Shown: positions 50,822 through 60,891, numbered from the stretch's first letter. The stretch is 64,000 nucleotides of DNA from Kitasatospora terrestris (GCF_039542905.1 NZ_BAABIS010000001.1:2232001-2296000); one strand, 5' to 3'. Notes: a model not told the origin generated them from the sequence alone. Numbers and translations: made by a program.

Positions 50822-51337
50822 TCAGGACGCGAGCCAGGCGTCGGCCGAGAACTTCGTCCGGGGCCGGTAGATCAGCCAGGCGGCGAGCAGCAGGAACCCG
50901 GTGTCGCGCAGGACCTCCTGCAGGTACTCGGTCTTGGACTCGTCGACCGCACCGCCGCCGCCGAAGCAGCCGCAGTCGATCGAGATGCCGCGCGCCCACG
51001 CGGACGCGATGCCGGCGATGAACGCCAGCAGCAGCACGGCCGAGACGATCGCCACGATCCGCGTCCCCAGGCCCAGCAACAGCAGCAGCGCGAGCGCGAG
51101 CTCCAGGAAGGGCAGCCCCCAGCCCACCGGCTTCACCAGGGACTCGGGGAGGATCTCGTACGCCCGCACCGCCTGGGCCGCCTCGGCGGGGTCCGAGATC
51201 TTCGCCAGCCCGGCCCAGCCCCACACCACGGCCAGCGCGAGCCGCACCCCCAGGCCGATCCACTCCCCCGCCGAGCCGTCCACCGTCCGGCGCAACGCGC
51301 CCTGCGCGTGCGGCCGGACGGTCTGCTGACTGGCCAT
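50822..51337 (-). CDS. MauE/DoxX-family redox-associated membrane protein
   Basis: 171 residues from ATG 51337 (GAGGGGGAG upstream). Four membrane helices: GVRLALAVVWGWAGLAKISDP, WGLPFLELALALLLLLG, AIVSAVLLLAFIAGIASAWARG and a last C-terminal one. The loop after TM3 has IDCGCFGGGG, the two-Cys motif of MauE-type proteins thought to exchange disulfides with quinone or a DsbA partner. It is directly upstream of the DsbA-like gene; the two probably form one oxidative folding unit. Confidence 0.9.
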   Translation of the reverse strand: MASQQTVRPHAQGALRRTVDGSAGEWIGLGVRLALAVVWGWAGLAKISDPAEAAQAVRAYEILPESLVKPVGWGLPFLELALALLLLLGLGTRIVAIVSAVLLLAFIAGIASAWARGISIDCGCFGGGGAVDESKTEYLQEVLRDTGFLLLAAWLIYRPRTKFSADAWLAS

Positions 51338-51463
51338 CGGGCTCCCCCTCGGAAATTCATCGGGCCGTACTCCTGCCTGATGAACCGTAGGGGAAGACTT
51401 ACGGTTCCTCCGCATTGGCGAATTAAGCCGTTTGAGGGAGCAAAACCGAGCGGATGTCCGAAT

Positions 51464-51727
51464 TCAGCGACCCCGCGCGGCGGCCGCGCAGCGGGACGGC
51501 GGCACCATCCCGCCCAGCGGCGGGCGGCCGTCCGGCCCCGAACGGCTGGCCCGCACCTCGCCGGCCAGCCGGGTCATCTGGTGGCAGACGTACTCGTCGT
51601 GCTGCGCACGCTCCGCGCCCCGCCTGGCCAGCGCGTCCTCCACCGCGGTCTCCACGCCGAACGCCGCCCCCAGCGCCAGCGCGGCGGCGGCCGCCCGGGC
51701 CAGCACGGAACGGTGCAGGTACGGCAC
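51464..51727 (-). CDS. Small protein of unknown function with N-terminal hydrophobic segment
   Basis: 87 residues from GTG 51727, preceded by GAAAGGG at a good distance; an ATG at 51781 is in frame, but its added codons lack the G/C third-position bias. The body shows strong bias, supporting real coding. The hydrophobic ARAAAAALALGAAFG (about 10-24) could be a TM or signal segment. The rest is charged with two cysteines. No domain recognised. Confidence 0.5.
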   Translation of the reverse strand: MPYLHRSVLARAAAAALALGAAFGVETAVEDALARRGAERAQHDEYVCHQMTRLAGEVRASRSGPDGRPPLGGMVPPSRCAAAARGR

Positions 51728-51832
51728 GGCCAGCCCTTTCGCCGACGAACGTTTCACCGACTCAACTGCACCCCCGCGCACGGTGATGCGAACTCCCGCG
51801 GGTTTTCACCCGATCGGTTCCGGGCCCGGCGG

Positions 51833-52954
51833 TCAGAACCGCAGCACGGCGGCGATCCGCCCGTGGTCGGCGAGCCGGTCGTCGGGCAGGAAGACCACCT
51901 CGGCGCCGCCGTCCAGGGCGGTCTCCACCACCTCGTCGACGATGTCGGTGCGCACGCCCTGCTCCCAGGCGGTGGGCGAGGCGGCCTCCCCGTTCACCGG
52001 GGCCAGGTGGCCGTCCGCCACCTTCACGGTCTGCTGGTAGTGCTCCTCGACGGCGAGCATGTCGACCCGGCCCGCCCGCACCGCCTCCCAGATCTCGTCC
52101 AGCCCGGCCGCGAAGGTCTTGCGTCCGCGCGCCTCGTCGAGCGCCTGCTCGATCCGGCGCCGCCGCTCCTCGCGGACCTCCTTGACCGCCGGGGCCACCG
52201 CCTCCAGCAGCGCGGCCGCGGGGCCGTCCTGCAGGCCGCCCTTGAGCACCGTCGCGGCCGGGTTCCGGGAGGCGGCGCCGAGCTCGGCCAGCAGGCTCAC
52301 CGCCTGGGCCAGGCCCACCACGTACAGCGGCCGGGGGTCGGCCTCCAGCACGGCGGCCAGCGAGGCGTCCACGGTCCGCAGGAACTGCCGGGTCTCCTCG
52401 TCCATGAAGGTGCTCGGCTTGCCGCCGGTGCGCTCCTCGCGCTGGACGTCCCACTGCACCGGCTCCGGTGCCGCCGGGAAGCCGTCGTCGCGGTGCTGCT
52501 CCAGCTCCTGCTCGACGCCGCTCCACAGGGTGGCCCGGTCCGCGGCGACCGCGAGCACCCAGTACGGGCGGGCCTGGGCCCGGGCGGCGACCAGGTTGCG
52601 GGTCAGGAAGGTGTCGCTGAGCACCACCCGCTCGGGGACCTCCCGCGGCAGGCTCCACAGCTGGTACTCCGACGGGGTGGCGAAGACCACCAGGCCGTCC
52701 CTGGCGTGCCGCAGGTCCGCCTCGCCGGCCGCCCGCTCCAGGTTGGCCAGCAGGTCGATCCGGTCCTGCCGGGAGATCTGCGGGTCGGCGTCGACCCGGC
52801 TGCCGGCCTCGGCCAGGACGTTGCGCAGCCGGACCGGGTCCTGCGCGTTGTCGGGCTCGCGCCGGTGGGTCGGGAGGGTGAGCGAGACCGCCGGGTAGGA
52901 CCTCGGCTCGCGCAGTCGGCGCAGCACGTCGTCGGTGAGGTCGTCGGCCTGCAT
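51833..52954 (-). CDS. baeRF3-like protein (bacterial archaeo-eukaryotic release factor family)
   Basis: 373 residues from ATG 52954, since AAGGAG fits it better than the GTG at 52960. N-terminal half: YPAVSLTLPTHRREPDNAQDPVRLRNVLAEA and DGLVVFATPSEYQLWSLP. Middle: FLTRNLVAARAQARPYWVLAVAADRATLW. C-terminal eRF1-domain-3-like part: MLAVEEHYQQTV and DIVDEVVETALDGGAEVVFLP. These match the bacterial eRF1/peptidyl-tRNA-hydrolase-like families proposed to act on stalled ribosomes. The GGQ tripeptide is not evident, so hydrolytic activity is uncertain. It is separated from trpA by a terminator. Confidence 0.8.
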   Translation of the reverse strand: MQADDLTDDVLRRLREPRSYPAVSLTLPTHRREPDNAQDPVRLRNVLAEAGSRVDADPQISRQDRIDLLANLERAAGEADLRHARDGLVVFATPSEYQLWSLPREVPERVVLSDTFLTRNLVAARAQARPYWVLAVAADRATLWSGVEQELEQHRDDGFPAAPEPVQWDVQREERTGGKPSTFMDEETRQFLRTVDASLAAVLEADPRPLYVVGLAQAVSLLAELGAASRNPAATVLKGGLQDGPAAALLEAVAPAVKEVREERRRRIEQALDEARGRKTFAAGLDEIWEAVRAGRVDMLAVEEHYQQTVKVADGHLAPVNGEAASPTAWEQGVRTDIVDEVVETALDGGAEVVFLPDDRLADHGRIAAVLRF

Positions 52955-53031
52955 GGGCACTCCTTCGTGCTCGGGGTGGTGGAGTTCTCACCGTCGCACG
53001 GGCACCGGGGCGCCGCAGTTCGAGCAGCACG

Positions 53032-53069
53032 AGGGCCCGGGACACCGTCGTGTCGGTGCCCCGGGCCCT
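53032..53069 (-). terminator. Terminator of the trpCMBA operon
   Basis: AGGGCCCGGG-A-CACCG (53032-53047) pairs with CGGTG-C-CCCGGGCCCT (53054-53069): 15 pairs with one A-C mismatch and a six-base loop, 41 bases past the trpA stop. Confidence 0.8.
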
Positions 53070-53110
53070 GGTGGACTGCTTCCTGCCCGGTGGGGCTGCT
53101 TCCTCGCGGA

Positions 53111-53922
53111 CTACTTCTTCCGGACGCCCGCCGCCAGGTCCGCGGCGAGCTCGCGGACCGCCGCCAGGCCGGCCTCCTCGTCGCCGTCGGCGTCGAGGAT
53201 GCGCTGGACGAAGGCGGAGCCGACGATCACGCCGTCGGCGAAGCCGGCGACCTCCGCGGCCTGGGCGGCGTTGGAGACGCCGAGGCCGACGCAGACCGGC
53301 AGGTCGGTGGTGGCCCGGGTGCGGGCGACCAGGTCCTCGGCGAGGTTGCCGACCTGGGCCCGGGTGCCGGTGACGCCCATGACGGCGGCCGCGTACACGA
53401 AGCCGGAGCCGGCCGCGGTGACCTCCGCCAGGCGGGGGTCCTTGCTGCTGGGGGCGACCACGAAGACGGTGTCGAGGCCGTGCTCGCCCGCCGCCTTGCG
53501 CCACTCCTCGGACTCCTCGACCGGCAGGTCCGGCAGGATCACGCCGGAGCCGCCCGCGGCGGCCAGGTCGGCGGCGAACCGGGCGACCCCGTAGCGGTCG
53601 ACCGGGTTCCAGTAGGTCATGACCAGCACCGGCGCGGCGGGGTGCGCGGCGGCCACCTCGGCGACCGTGCGCAGCACGTCCTTGATCCGGACACCGCCCT
53701 TGAGCGCGATGTCGTCGGCGGTCTGGATGGTGGCGCCGTCGAGGACCGGGTCGGAGTGCGGCAGGCCGATCTCGACCACGTCGCAGCCGCCCTCGATCAG
53801 GGCGCCGACCGCGCGGATGCCGCCGTCCACGGTGGGGAAGCCGGCCGGCAGGTAGCCGATCAGCGCGGCGCGGTCCTCGGCCTTGGCCGCGGCGAGGGTC
53901 TCGGTGAGCTTCGAGGCCATGG

Positions 53923-53926
<4 letters not shown>
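53111..53926 (-). CDS. trpA: Tryptophan synthase alpha subunit
   Basis: 271 residues from GTG 53926, which overlaps the trpB TGA (GTGA); ATG 53920 two codons in is an alternative with GGGGG at good spacing. It cleaves indole-3-glycerol phosphate to indole and G3P. TIM-barrel signatures: [15 protein letters not shown], the catalytic Glu in [13 protein letters not shown] (Glu49-like), catalytic Asp in [11 protein letters not shown], and [43 protein letters not shown] binds phosphate. It is the last gene of the operon. Confidence 0.97.
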
Positions 53927-55155
<1,229 letters not shown>

Positions 55156-55207
55156 GGAGGAGTCCTCGCTGAAGTGATGGCTGGGCAGGAAAGGGCGAAC
55201 AGCGGCG

Positions 55208-55357
55208 TCAGCCGCGCGTCCTGCGCCATCGGCGGCCCGGCACCTGACCGGGCTCACAGCCGATCACGTACCGCACCCGCCGTCCCAGCACCCGGCGTGC
55301 GGGCGCGCGGCAGCCGCGCGGGCGGCAGCCGGGGGCGAGACGGGAAGCGAGCGACAT
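55208..55357 (-). CDS. trpM: TrpM, small tryptophan biosynthesis modulator
   Basis: 49 residues from ATG 55357 (GAAGG seven bases upstream), nine bases after the trpC stop. The sequence is strongly basic and Cys-containing: [18 protein letters not shown], then [14 protein letters not shown] and [12 protein letters not shown] near the end. This core ([12 protein letters not shown]...GRRVRYVIG...GRRW) is what I recall of the streptomycete TrpM/TrpX peptide found at this operon position. It is reported there to affect tryptophan synthesis. It is not an enzyme. The gap to trpB is 52 bases. Confidence 0.88.
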   Translation of the reverse strand: MSLASRLAPGCRPRGCRAPARRVLGRRVRYVIGCEPGQVPGRRWRRTRG

Positions 55358-55366
55358 GGCCTTCTT

Positions 55367-56179
55367 TCAGCTCCGCCCGGGGTTGCGCAGCGCGGGGTGG
55401 GCGCCGGCCGCGACCAGGTCGGCGACGGCCGCCTTCGGGTCCTTGCCGGTCACCAGCGACTCGCCCACCAGCACCGCGTCGGCGCCCTGGTTGGCGTAGG
55501 TGATCAGGTCGTGCGGGCCGCGGATGCCGGACTCGGCGACCTTGACGATGTGCGCCGGGATGGCGTCCACCACGTTGCCGAAGGTGTTGCGGTCGACCTC
55601 GAGGGTCTTCAGGTTGCGGGCGTTGACCCCGATGATCCGCGCGCCGGCGTCGACCGCGCGGGCGATCTCCTCCTCGTCGTGGACCTCCACCAGCGGGGTG
55701 AGCCCGATCGACTCGGCCCGCTCGATCAGCGAGACCAGCGCGGGCTGGTCCAGCGCCGCGACGATCAGCAGCGCGAGGTCGGCGCCGTGCGCGCGGGCCT
55801 CCCACAGCTGGTACGCGGTGACGATGAAGTCCTTGCGCAGGAGCGGGGTGTCCACCGCGGCGCGGACCGCGTCGAGGTCGGCGAGCGAGCCGCCGAAGCG
55901 GCGCTGCTCGGTGAGCACGCTGATCGCCGCGGCGCCGCCGGCCGCGTAGTCCGCGGCCAGGGCGGCCGGGTCGGCGATCGCCGCGAGGGCGCCCTTGGAC
56001 GGGCTGGAACGCTTGACCTCACAGATCACCCGGACGCCGTCGCCACGCAGGGCGGCCACGCCGTCCTTGGCCTCGGGCGCCTTCGCGGCGAGCTCCTTCA
56101 GCTCGTCCAGCGGGACCCGGGCCTGTCGCTCGGCGAGGTCCTCACGGACCCCGACGATGATCTCGTCGAGCACACTCAC
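55367..56179 (-). CDS. trpC: Indole-3-glycerol phosphate synthase
   Basis: 270 residues from GTG 56179. It converts CdRP to indole-3-glycerol phosphate. The TIM barrel shows [13 protein letters not shown] (catalytic Lys and phosphate contact), [14 protein letters not shown] (Glu), [27 protein letters not shown] (catalytic Lys), [26 protein letters not shown] and [24 protein letters not shown]. It is monofunctional, not fused to TrpF. It is the first gene of trpC-M-B-A. Confidence 0.97.
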   Translation of the reverse strand: MSVLDEIIVGVREDLAERQARVPLDELKELAAKAPEAKDGVAALRGDGVRVICEVKRSSPSKGALAAIADPAALAADYAAGGAAAISVLTEQRRFGGSLADLDAVRAAVDTPLLRKDFIVTAYQLWEARAHGADLALLIVAALDQPALVSLIERAESIGLTPLVEVHDEEEIARAVDAGARIIGVNARNLKTLEVDRNTFGNVVDAIPAHIVKVAESGIRGPHDLITYANQGADAVLVGESLVTGKDPKAAVADLVAAGAHPALRNPGRS

Positions 56180-56210
56180 AGGAGGCCCCCATCATGTTGC
56201 TGGCCGGCGG

Positions 56211-56290
56211 CCGGGGCGAGACGGGCTCTCCCCGGTTCCGGCAGACGGTCAAGACCAGGAGGGTGACTCGCACGATCCGGTGAGGATCAT
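56211..56290 (-). promoter_or_regulatory. Possible trpC leader: short Trp-containing frame plus hairpin
   Basis: A 13-codon frame from ATG 56290 (MILTGSCESPSWS, stop at 56249-56251) contains one Trp codon two before the stop. It is followed by CCGGGG..AGA/TCT..CCCCGG (56211-56235), a bulged hairpin ending 31 bases before trpC. The layout resembles a transcription attenuator, but a single Trp codon, no T-run and no clear ribosome binding site make this weak. Confidence 0.3.
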
Positions 56291-56394
56291 GCGTCCGACA
56301 CCCCCGTTGGCCCTTCGATGGTATCGGTCACAGGGGGCGCGAAGCGCATCCGTCCGGCGCGCGTCTCGCGGAGCGGACCACCCCGGGCGCCGGT

Positions 56395-56841
56395 TCACAC
56401 CGCCGGCGGCGCCAGCCCCGCCCCCACCGGCAGGTTGCGGACCACCGTGAACAGGCCCAGCACCACCGTCAGCAGCACCGTCTGCCGCAGCCCGATCCGC
56501 GCGCCCGGCGCCGTCCCGCCGGTCAGTGCCGTCCACGCCCAGCGCACCCACAGCACCCCGAGCACGATCGCCAGGACCAGCACCAGCAGATTGTCGTGGC
56601 CCGCCGCGGTGAGGTCCCCCCTGGTCAGCGCGTGCACGGCGCGCAGTCCGCCACAGCCCGGGCACCACCAGCCGGTCGCCTGCAGCACCGGGCAGACCGG
56701 GTAGTGGCCGGGGGTGTTCGGGTCCACCAGCGCCACGTACGCGGTGGGCACCGCGACCGCGGTCAGCGCGGCGACGGGGCGGACCAGCCGGCGCAGCGCG
56801 GAACTCTTCTGGCCCGGGGCCGGGGTGGCGGGAGCGTTCAC
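56395..56841 (-). CDS. DUF2752-family membrane protein
   Basis: 148 residues from GTG 56841. Three to four membrane segments. The family signature lies in HYPVCPVLQATGWWCPGCGGLRAVHALTRGDLTAA: the C-P-x-C/P-G-C-G-x-x-R-A cluster suggests metal or redox binding. GHDNLLVLVLAIVLG follows. DUF2752 genes sit between trpE and trpC in many actinobacteria; function is unknown. It is co-oriented with the HGxxPAAW gene 89 bases upstream. Confidence 0.88.
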   Translation of the reverse strand: MNAPATPAPGQKSSALRRLVRPVAALTAVAVPTAYVALVDPNTPGHYPVCPVLQATGWWCPGCGGLRAVHALTRGDLTAAGHDNLLVLVLAIVLGVLWVRWAWTALTGGTAPGARIGLRQTVLLTVVLGLFTVVRNLPVGAGLAPPAV

Positions 56842-56930
56842 GCCGACGATTGTGCCCCCGCCCGCGCGCATTTCACCCGGAACGCCGAACGGCGGGCGTG
56901 GCGGCCCGCCGTTCCGACTGCGTCGCGTGG

Positions 56931-57176
56931 TCAGCCCGCGGCGACCGGGGTGCGCTCCTCGGCGACCGGGGCGAAGTTCTTGCTGGGCTGCTTGCCCATG
57001 CCGGCGATCGACATCGCCTTGCCCACGACACCGGCGATCACGATGACCGCGATACCGGCCCAGAAGAGCAGGATGTTCGGAATGATCATCGCGACGCCGC
57101 TGACGCAGAAGCCGACGAAGGCGATGGTGACGCCGGTCCAGGCGGCGGGAGTGTGGCCGTGCGCAGCCTTCGACAT
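56931..57176 (-). CDS. HGxxPAAW-family small membrane protein
   Basis: 81 residues from ATG 57176. The N-terminal HGHTPAAWTGV holds the family-defining HGxxPAAW, followed by two TM segments (IAFVGFCVSGVAMII and LLFWAGIAVIVIAGVVG). A short hydrophilic tail closes it. This family is restricted to actinobacteria and is found next to trp genes. Function unknown. Confidence 0.9.
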   Translation of the reverse strand: MSKAAHGHTPAAWTGVTIAFVGFCVSGVAMIIPNILLFWAGIAVIVIAGVVGKAMSIAGMGKQPSKNFAPVAEERTPVAAG

Positions 57177-57332
57177 CTGATGGTGCTCCTTGTTCTCCGG
57201 GGCCCTGCCGGGCGGCGGTGAGGCGCTCGACGGGTTGACGCATCCATTGTGCCGGTCCGCCTGCGGGAGGCCCAAGCGGGGCCCCGGTCCGGGCGGTGAG
57301 ATCTGCGTCTCGGTTTCGCCGCCCGCGGGGTC

Positions 57333-57908
57333 TCAGGTGGTGGTCGGGTCCTCGCCGCGGTCCAGCGCCTTCCACAGGTCGGCCGGGGAGTCGGTGCTCG
57401 GCCGGGCCGTCCGGGAGGGCGCCTCGTAGCGGCTGCCCATGGCCGGCCAGTGCGCGCCGAACCGCACCGTGGCCGCGCCCGCCAGCGCCAGCAGCAGCCC
57501 GCCGGCCAGCGCCACCCACGGCCACACCGTCCGGGTCACCTCGGCCGCCTGCGCACCGGCCAGCGCCAGCTTGGCCGCCGCCACGGCGTCCAGGCCGGCG
57601 GTGTCCCGCGCGCCGATCAGCGCGCCCGCGGCCGCGCCCAGCCCGGCCAGCACGGTCAGCACGCCGACCGCGGCCCGCGCCCGGCCGCGCACCGCGAACA
57701 CCGCGACCGCCGCGGCGAGCGCCACCAGGGCCAGCCCGCCGGGCAGGCCGGTCAGCCGGCTGCCCGGGGCGGCGACCTCCAGCCGCCCGCCGTCGACCCC
57801 GGTGACCACCCCTTCCGCCCACGTCCGCCCCACCGCCGTCAGCACCAGCACGGCACCGGCGACGGTCAGCAGCAGCATCAACGAGAGCGAACGGCGGTTC
57901 TGAGTCAC
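57333..57908 (-). CDS. Trp-operon-associated membrane protein (TIGR02234 type)
   Basis: 191 residues from GTG 57908. Four TM helices: LSLMLLLTVAGAVLVLTAVG, LALVALAAAVAVFAV, GVLTVLAGLGAAAGALIG and VWPWVALAGGLLLALAGAATV. The pattern TWAEG...TGL.GGLALVALAA matches the actinobacterial Trp-region conserved protein. Before the insertion of the IS element the gene would have started about 47 bases after the trpE stop, consistent with an ancestral trpE operon. Function unknown. Confidence 0.85.
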   Translation of the reverse strand: MTQNRRSLSLMLLLTVAGAVLVLTAVGRTWAEGVVTGVDGGRLEVAAPGSRLTGLPGGLALVALAAAVAVFAVRGRARAAVGVLTVLAGLGAAAGALIGARDTAGLDAVAAAKLALAGAQAAEVTRTVWPWVALAGGLLLALAGAATVRFGAHWPAMGSRYEAPSRTARPSTDSPADLWKALDRGEDPTTT

Positions 57909-57959
57909 CGGACAACTATCGCACCGCGAACGCCGGGCCCCGACAGGGGCAGCCCCTAG

Positions 57960-58954
57960 ATGAATGATGCGAAGGGTTAGTGGTCATAGGCGGTCAGCGA
58001 GCGCATGATGGGCTGGCCGGTGCGGTCGTTGTGCCAGATCGCGCAGGTCAGGGCGAGGATGCGTTGTAGGACGCGGGCCATGACACCGCCCGGGGTGCGG
58101 CCTTGGTGGCGTTCGAGGTCGAGTTGGGCCTTGAAGGTCTGGTTGACGGACTCGATGACCTGTCGGAGCGGTTTGAACAGGGCGGATCCGGCTCGCGGGG
58201 GTTCGCCCCTGCGGGCCGGCCGCAGCAGGTGGACGCCCCACTCAGCCAGTTCGTGTTCGAAGGCGCGGCCGTAGTAGTGCCGGTCGGCGATGAGGGTCTG
58301 GCCCGGGCGGGCAGCGACGAGGCCGGGTTCGGTGTGGAGCATGCCGAGCAGGGTCTGCCGCTCGTCGGCCTTCGCTCCGGTGAGAGTGAAGGCGACGGGC
58401 AGGCCCTGCAGGGTGCACACCAGGTGCAGGCGCAGGCCCCAGAAGTACCGGGAGTGGCTGGCGCAGTAGCCGTACTCGGCCCATCCGGCCAGGTCCGAGC
58501 GCTTTGCGGTCTCGCGGGAGCGCCCGCACTCCACCGGCGTGGAGTCGACGACCCACACGGTGTCGGTCCACAGGGAGGTGTCCGTCGCGAGGAGGCGGTT
58601 GACCTGGGCGATCAGGTCGGCGGCCTTGCGCAGCCGCCGGTTGTAGCCGGACTGCCCGGGCAGGTAGGGGAACAGGTGCCGCAGATGGGACGAGGCGTGG
58701 CGGATCCAGCGGCGTTCGGAGGTGAAGCCGAGGAGTGCCTGCATCACCGCGAGGGTGACCAGTTCCGCGTCCGTGAGCCGGGGTGCGATGCCGACAGCGG
58801 GGCGCCACGGCGCCAGGTACGGCGATTCCTTCAGCAGGTCGTCGGTCTTCACGTAGAGTGCGGTCGCGAGGGAGTCCAGGTTAGGCGTCACAACCGACCT
58901 TTGGACTCCCTCGCTTCATGTCATGCGTGCCAGCGAGCCCTTGGCATCAATCAT
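57960..58954 (-). mobile_element. IS982-type insertion sequence, flanked by CTAG
   Basis: A 995-base element with near-perfect terminal inverted repeats: ATGAATGATGCGAAGGG (57960-57976) against the complement of 58938-58954, two mismatches in 17. CTAG stands directly outside both ends (57956-57959, 58955-58958) and fits a four-base target duplication; because CTAG is self-complementary it could also belong to the repeats. It carries one intact transposase gene and no passenger. The right-hand CTAG contains the stop codon of trpE, so the element sits exactly at the end of trpE. Confidence 0.88.
57977..58891 (-). CDS. IS982-family transposase
   Basis: 304 residues from GTG 58891, apparently full length. 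N-terminal NLDSLATALYVKTDDLLK and LTDAELVTLAVMQALLGFTSERRWIRHA are the family's start. The DDE catalytic core shows VWVVDSTPVECGRS (first Asp), TLIADRHYYGRAFE (second Asp) and VIESVNQTFKAQLDLERHQGRT (Glu). The end, CAIWHNDRTGQPIMRSLTAYDH, is also typical. Its TAA stop adjoins the left inverted repeat. No frameshift or lesion is visible, so the element may be active. Confidence 0.95.
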   Translation of the reverse strand: MTPNLDSLATALYVKTDDLLKESPYLAPWRPAVGIAPRLTDAELVTLAVMQALLGFTSERRWIRHASSHLRHLFPYLPGQSGYNRRLRKAADLIAQVNRLLATDTSLWTDTVWVVDSTPVECGRSRETAKRSDLAGWAEYGYCASHSRYFWGLRLHLVCTLQGLPVAFTLTGAKADERQTLLGMLHTEPGLVAARPGQTLIADRHYYGRAFEHELAEWGVHLLRPARRGEPPRAGSALFKPLRQVIESVNQTFKAQLDLERHQGRTPGGVMARVLQRILALTCAIWHNDRTGQPIMRSLTAYDH

Positions 58955-60460
58955 CTAGGCGATGGTCGCCGCGGTGGCGACCGCGCGGAGGACCGCCGCG
59001 GCCTTGTTGCGGCACTCGGTGTCCTCCGCGTGCGGGTCGGAGTCGGCGACCACGCCCGCGCCCGCCTGGACGTAGGCGGTGCTGTCGCGGATCACGGCCG
59101 TGCGGATCGCGATCGCGGTGTCCGAGTCGCCCGCGAAGTCCAGGTAGCCGACGCAGCCGCCGTACAGCCCGCGGCGGGTCGGCTCCAGCTCCTCGATGAT
59201 CTGCATGGCCCGCGGCTTGGGCGCCCCCGAGAGCGTCCCGGCGGGGAAGCACGCGGTGAGCACGTCCAGCGCGCTGCGGCCCGGCGCGACCTTCCCGGTG
59301 ACCGTGGAGACGATGTGCATCACGTGGCTGTACCGCTCGACCTGCATGAACTCCACCACCTCGACCGAGCCGGGCTCGCAGACCCGCCCGAGGTCGTTGC
59401 GGCCCAGGTCGACCAGCATCAGGTGCTCCGCCCGCTCCTTGGGGTCGGCGAGCAGCTCGGCCGCGAGCTCGGCGTCCTCGTGCGGGGTGGCGCCGCGGTG
59501 CCGGGTGCCGGCGATCGGGTGCAGCATCGCCTCGCCCTCGGCGACCTTCACCAGCGCCTCCGGGCTGGACCCGACCACGTCGAAGCCGCCCTCCGCGCCG
59601 CCGTCCGGCCCGGGGAAGCGGAACAGGTACATGTACGGGCTGGGGTTGGTGGTGCGCAGCACCCGGTACACGTCCAGGGCCGAGGCCGGGCAGGGCGCCT
59701 CGAAACGCTGCGAGGGCACCACCTGGAACGCCTCGCCGGCCCGGATCCGCTCCTTCACCACCTCGACCGCCTTGCGGTACGGCTCCCCGCCGAACGGCGA
59801 GTGGGCGTCCGCGCCGGTCGGGGTGAAGGTGGCGAGCCCGGGGTCGACCGGCCTGCGCAGGTCGGCCTCCATCGTGTCCAGCCGGGCCACCGCGTCGGCG
59901 TACGCGTCCTCGACGCCGGTCGCCAGGTCGTTGTGGTTGACCGCGTTGGCGATCAGGGTGACCGTCCCGTCGACGTGGTCCAGCACCGCCAGGTCGGTCG
60001 CCAGCAGCAGCGTCAGCTCCGGCAGCTTCAGGTCGTCGGGCGTCAGCTGCGGCAGCTTCTCCAGCCGCCGCACCACGTCGTAGCCCAGGTAGCCGACCAG
60101 GCCGCCGGTCAGCGGCGGCAGCCCGTCGTCGGTGTGCCGCGGCGTGTGCAGCGCCTCCAGCGTCGCGCGCAGCACCTCCAGCGGGTCGCCGGCCCGCGGG
60201 ATGCCGACCGGCGGCTCGCCCAGCCAGCGGGCCCCGCCCTGCTCGTCGACGGTCAGCACGGCGCCGCTGCGCACCCCGACGAAGGAGTAGCGGGACCAGC
60301 TGCGGCCCTGCTCGGCGGACTCCAGCAGGAAGGTGCCGGGCCGCTCGGCGGCGAGCGAGCGGTAGACGCCGATCGGGGTGAGGCCGTCCGCGAGGAGGCG
60401 GCGGGTCACCGGGATGACCCGGGTGTCTGCGGCGAGCGTACGGAAGGCGGCGAGGTCCAT
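58955..60460 (-). CDS. trpE: Anthranilate synthase component I
   Basis: 501 residues from ATG 60460. Chorismate to anthranilate, first step of Trp synthesis. The LLES motif of Trp feedback inhibition is present ([21 protein letters not shown]). Catalytic signatures: [75 protein letters not shown] and [16 protein letters not shown]. The stop TAG lies in the CTAG at the IS border. trpE follows hisI by 56 bases with no room for a Trp leader peptide. No trpG is in the window. Confidence 0.98.
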   Translation of the reverse strand: MDLAAFRTLAADTRVIPVTRRLLADGLTPIGVYRSLAAERPGTFLLESAEQGRSWSRYSFVGVRSGAVLTVDEQGGARWLGEPPVGIPRAGDPLEVLRATLEALHTPRHTDDGLPPLTGGLVGYLGYDVVRRLEKLPQLTPDDLKLPELTLLLATDLAVLDHVDGTVTLIANAVNHNDLATGVEDAYADAVARLDTMEADLRRPVDPGLATFTPTGADAHSPFGGEPYRKAVEVVKERIRAGEAFQVVPSQRFEAPCPASALDVYRVLRTTNPSPYMYLFRFPGPDGGAEGGFDVVGSSPEALVKVAEGEAMLHPIAGTRHRGATPHEDAELAAELLADPKERAEHLMLVDLGRNDLGRVCEPGSVEVVEFMQVERYSHVMHIVSTVTGKVAPGRSALDVLTACFPAGTLSGAPKPRAMQIIEELEPTRRGLYGGCVGYLDFAGDSDTAIAIRTAVIRDSTAYVQAGAGVVADSDPHAEDTECRNKAAAVLRAVATAATIA

Positions 60461-60516
60461 GGCGGGCGGCACCGTTCGGTCGATCGGACAGTGGGGATCG
60501 GACAGGTGGGGCAAGG

Positions 60517-60891
60517 TTAGCGAGCGGCCGTCAGGACGTCGGCGTCGAAGCACGTCCGGTCGCCGGTGTGGCAGGCGGCGCCGACCTGGTCGACCTGGAC
60601 CAGCAGGGTGTCGCCGTCGCAGTCCAGCGCCACGCTCTTCACGTGCTGGACGTGGCCCGAGGTGTCGCCCTTCACCCAGTACTCGCTCCGGCTGCGGCTC
60701 CAGTACGTGCAGCGGCCGGTGGTCAGGGTGCGGTGCAGCGCCTCGTCGTCCATCCAGCCGAGCATCAACACCTCGCCGGTGTCGTACTGCTGGGCGACGG
60801 CGGGCAGCAGGCCGTCCTCGGTGCGCTTGAGGCGGGCCGCGATCGCCGGGTCGAGGGACGTGGAACCGGGGGCGGCGGGAGAACTGGACAT
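60517..60891 (-). CDS. hisI: Phosphoribosyl-AMP cyclohydrolase
   Basis: 124 residues. Histidine pathway step 3, opening the purine ring of PR-AMP. Signatures: [44 protein letters not shown], and the metal ligands in [27 protein letters not shown]. Monofunctional; the HisE pyrophosphohydrolase domain is absent, as usual in actinobacteria. It lies upstream of trpE on the same strand and probably shares its transcript. Confidence 0.97.
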   Translation of the reverse strand: MSSSPAAPGSTSLDPAIAARLKRTEDGLLPAVAQQYDTGEVLMLGWMDDEALHRTLTTGRCTYWSRSRSEYWVKGDTSGHVQHVKSVALDCDGDTLLVQVDQVGAACHTGDRTCFDADVLTAAR

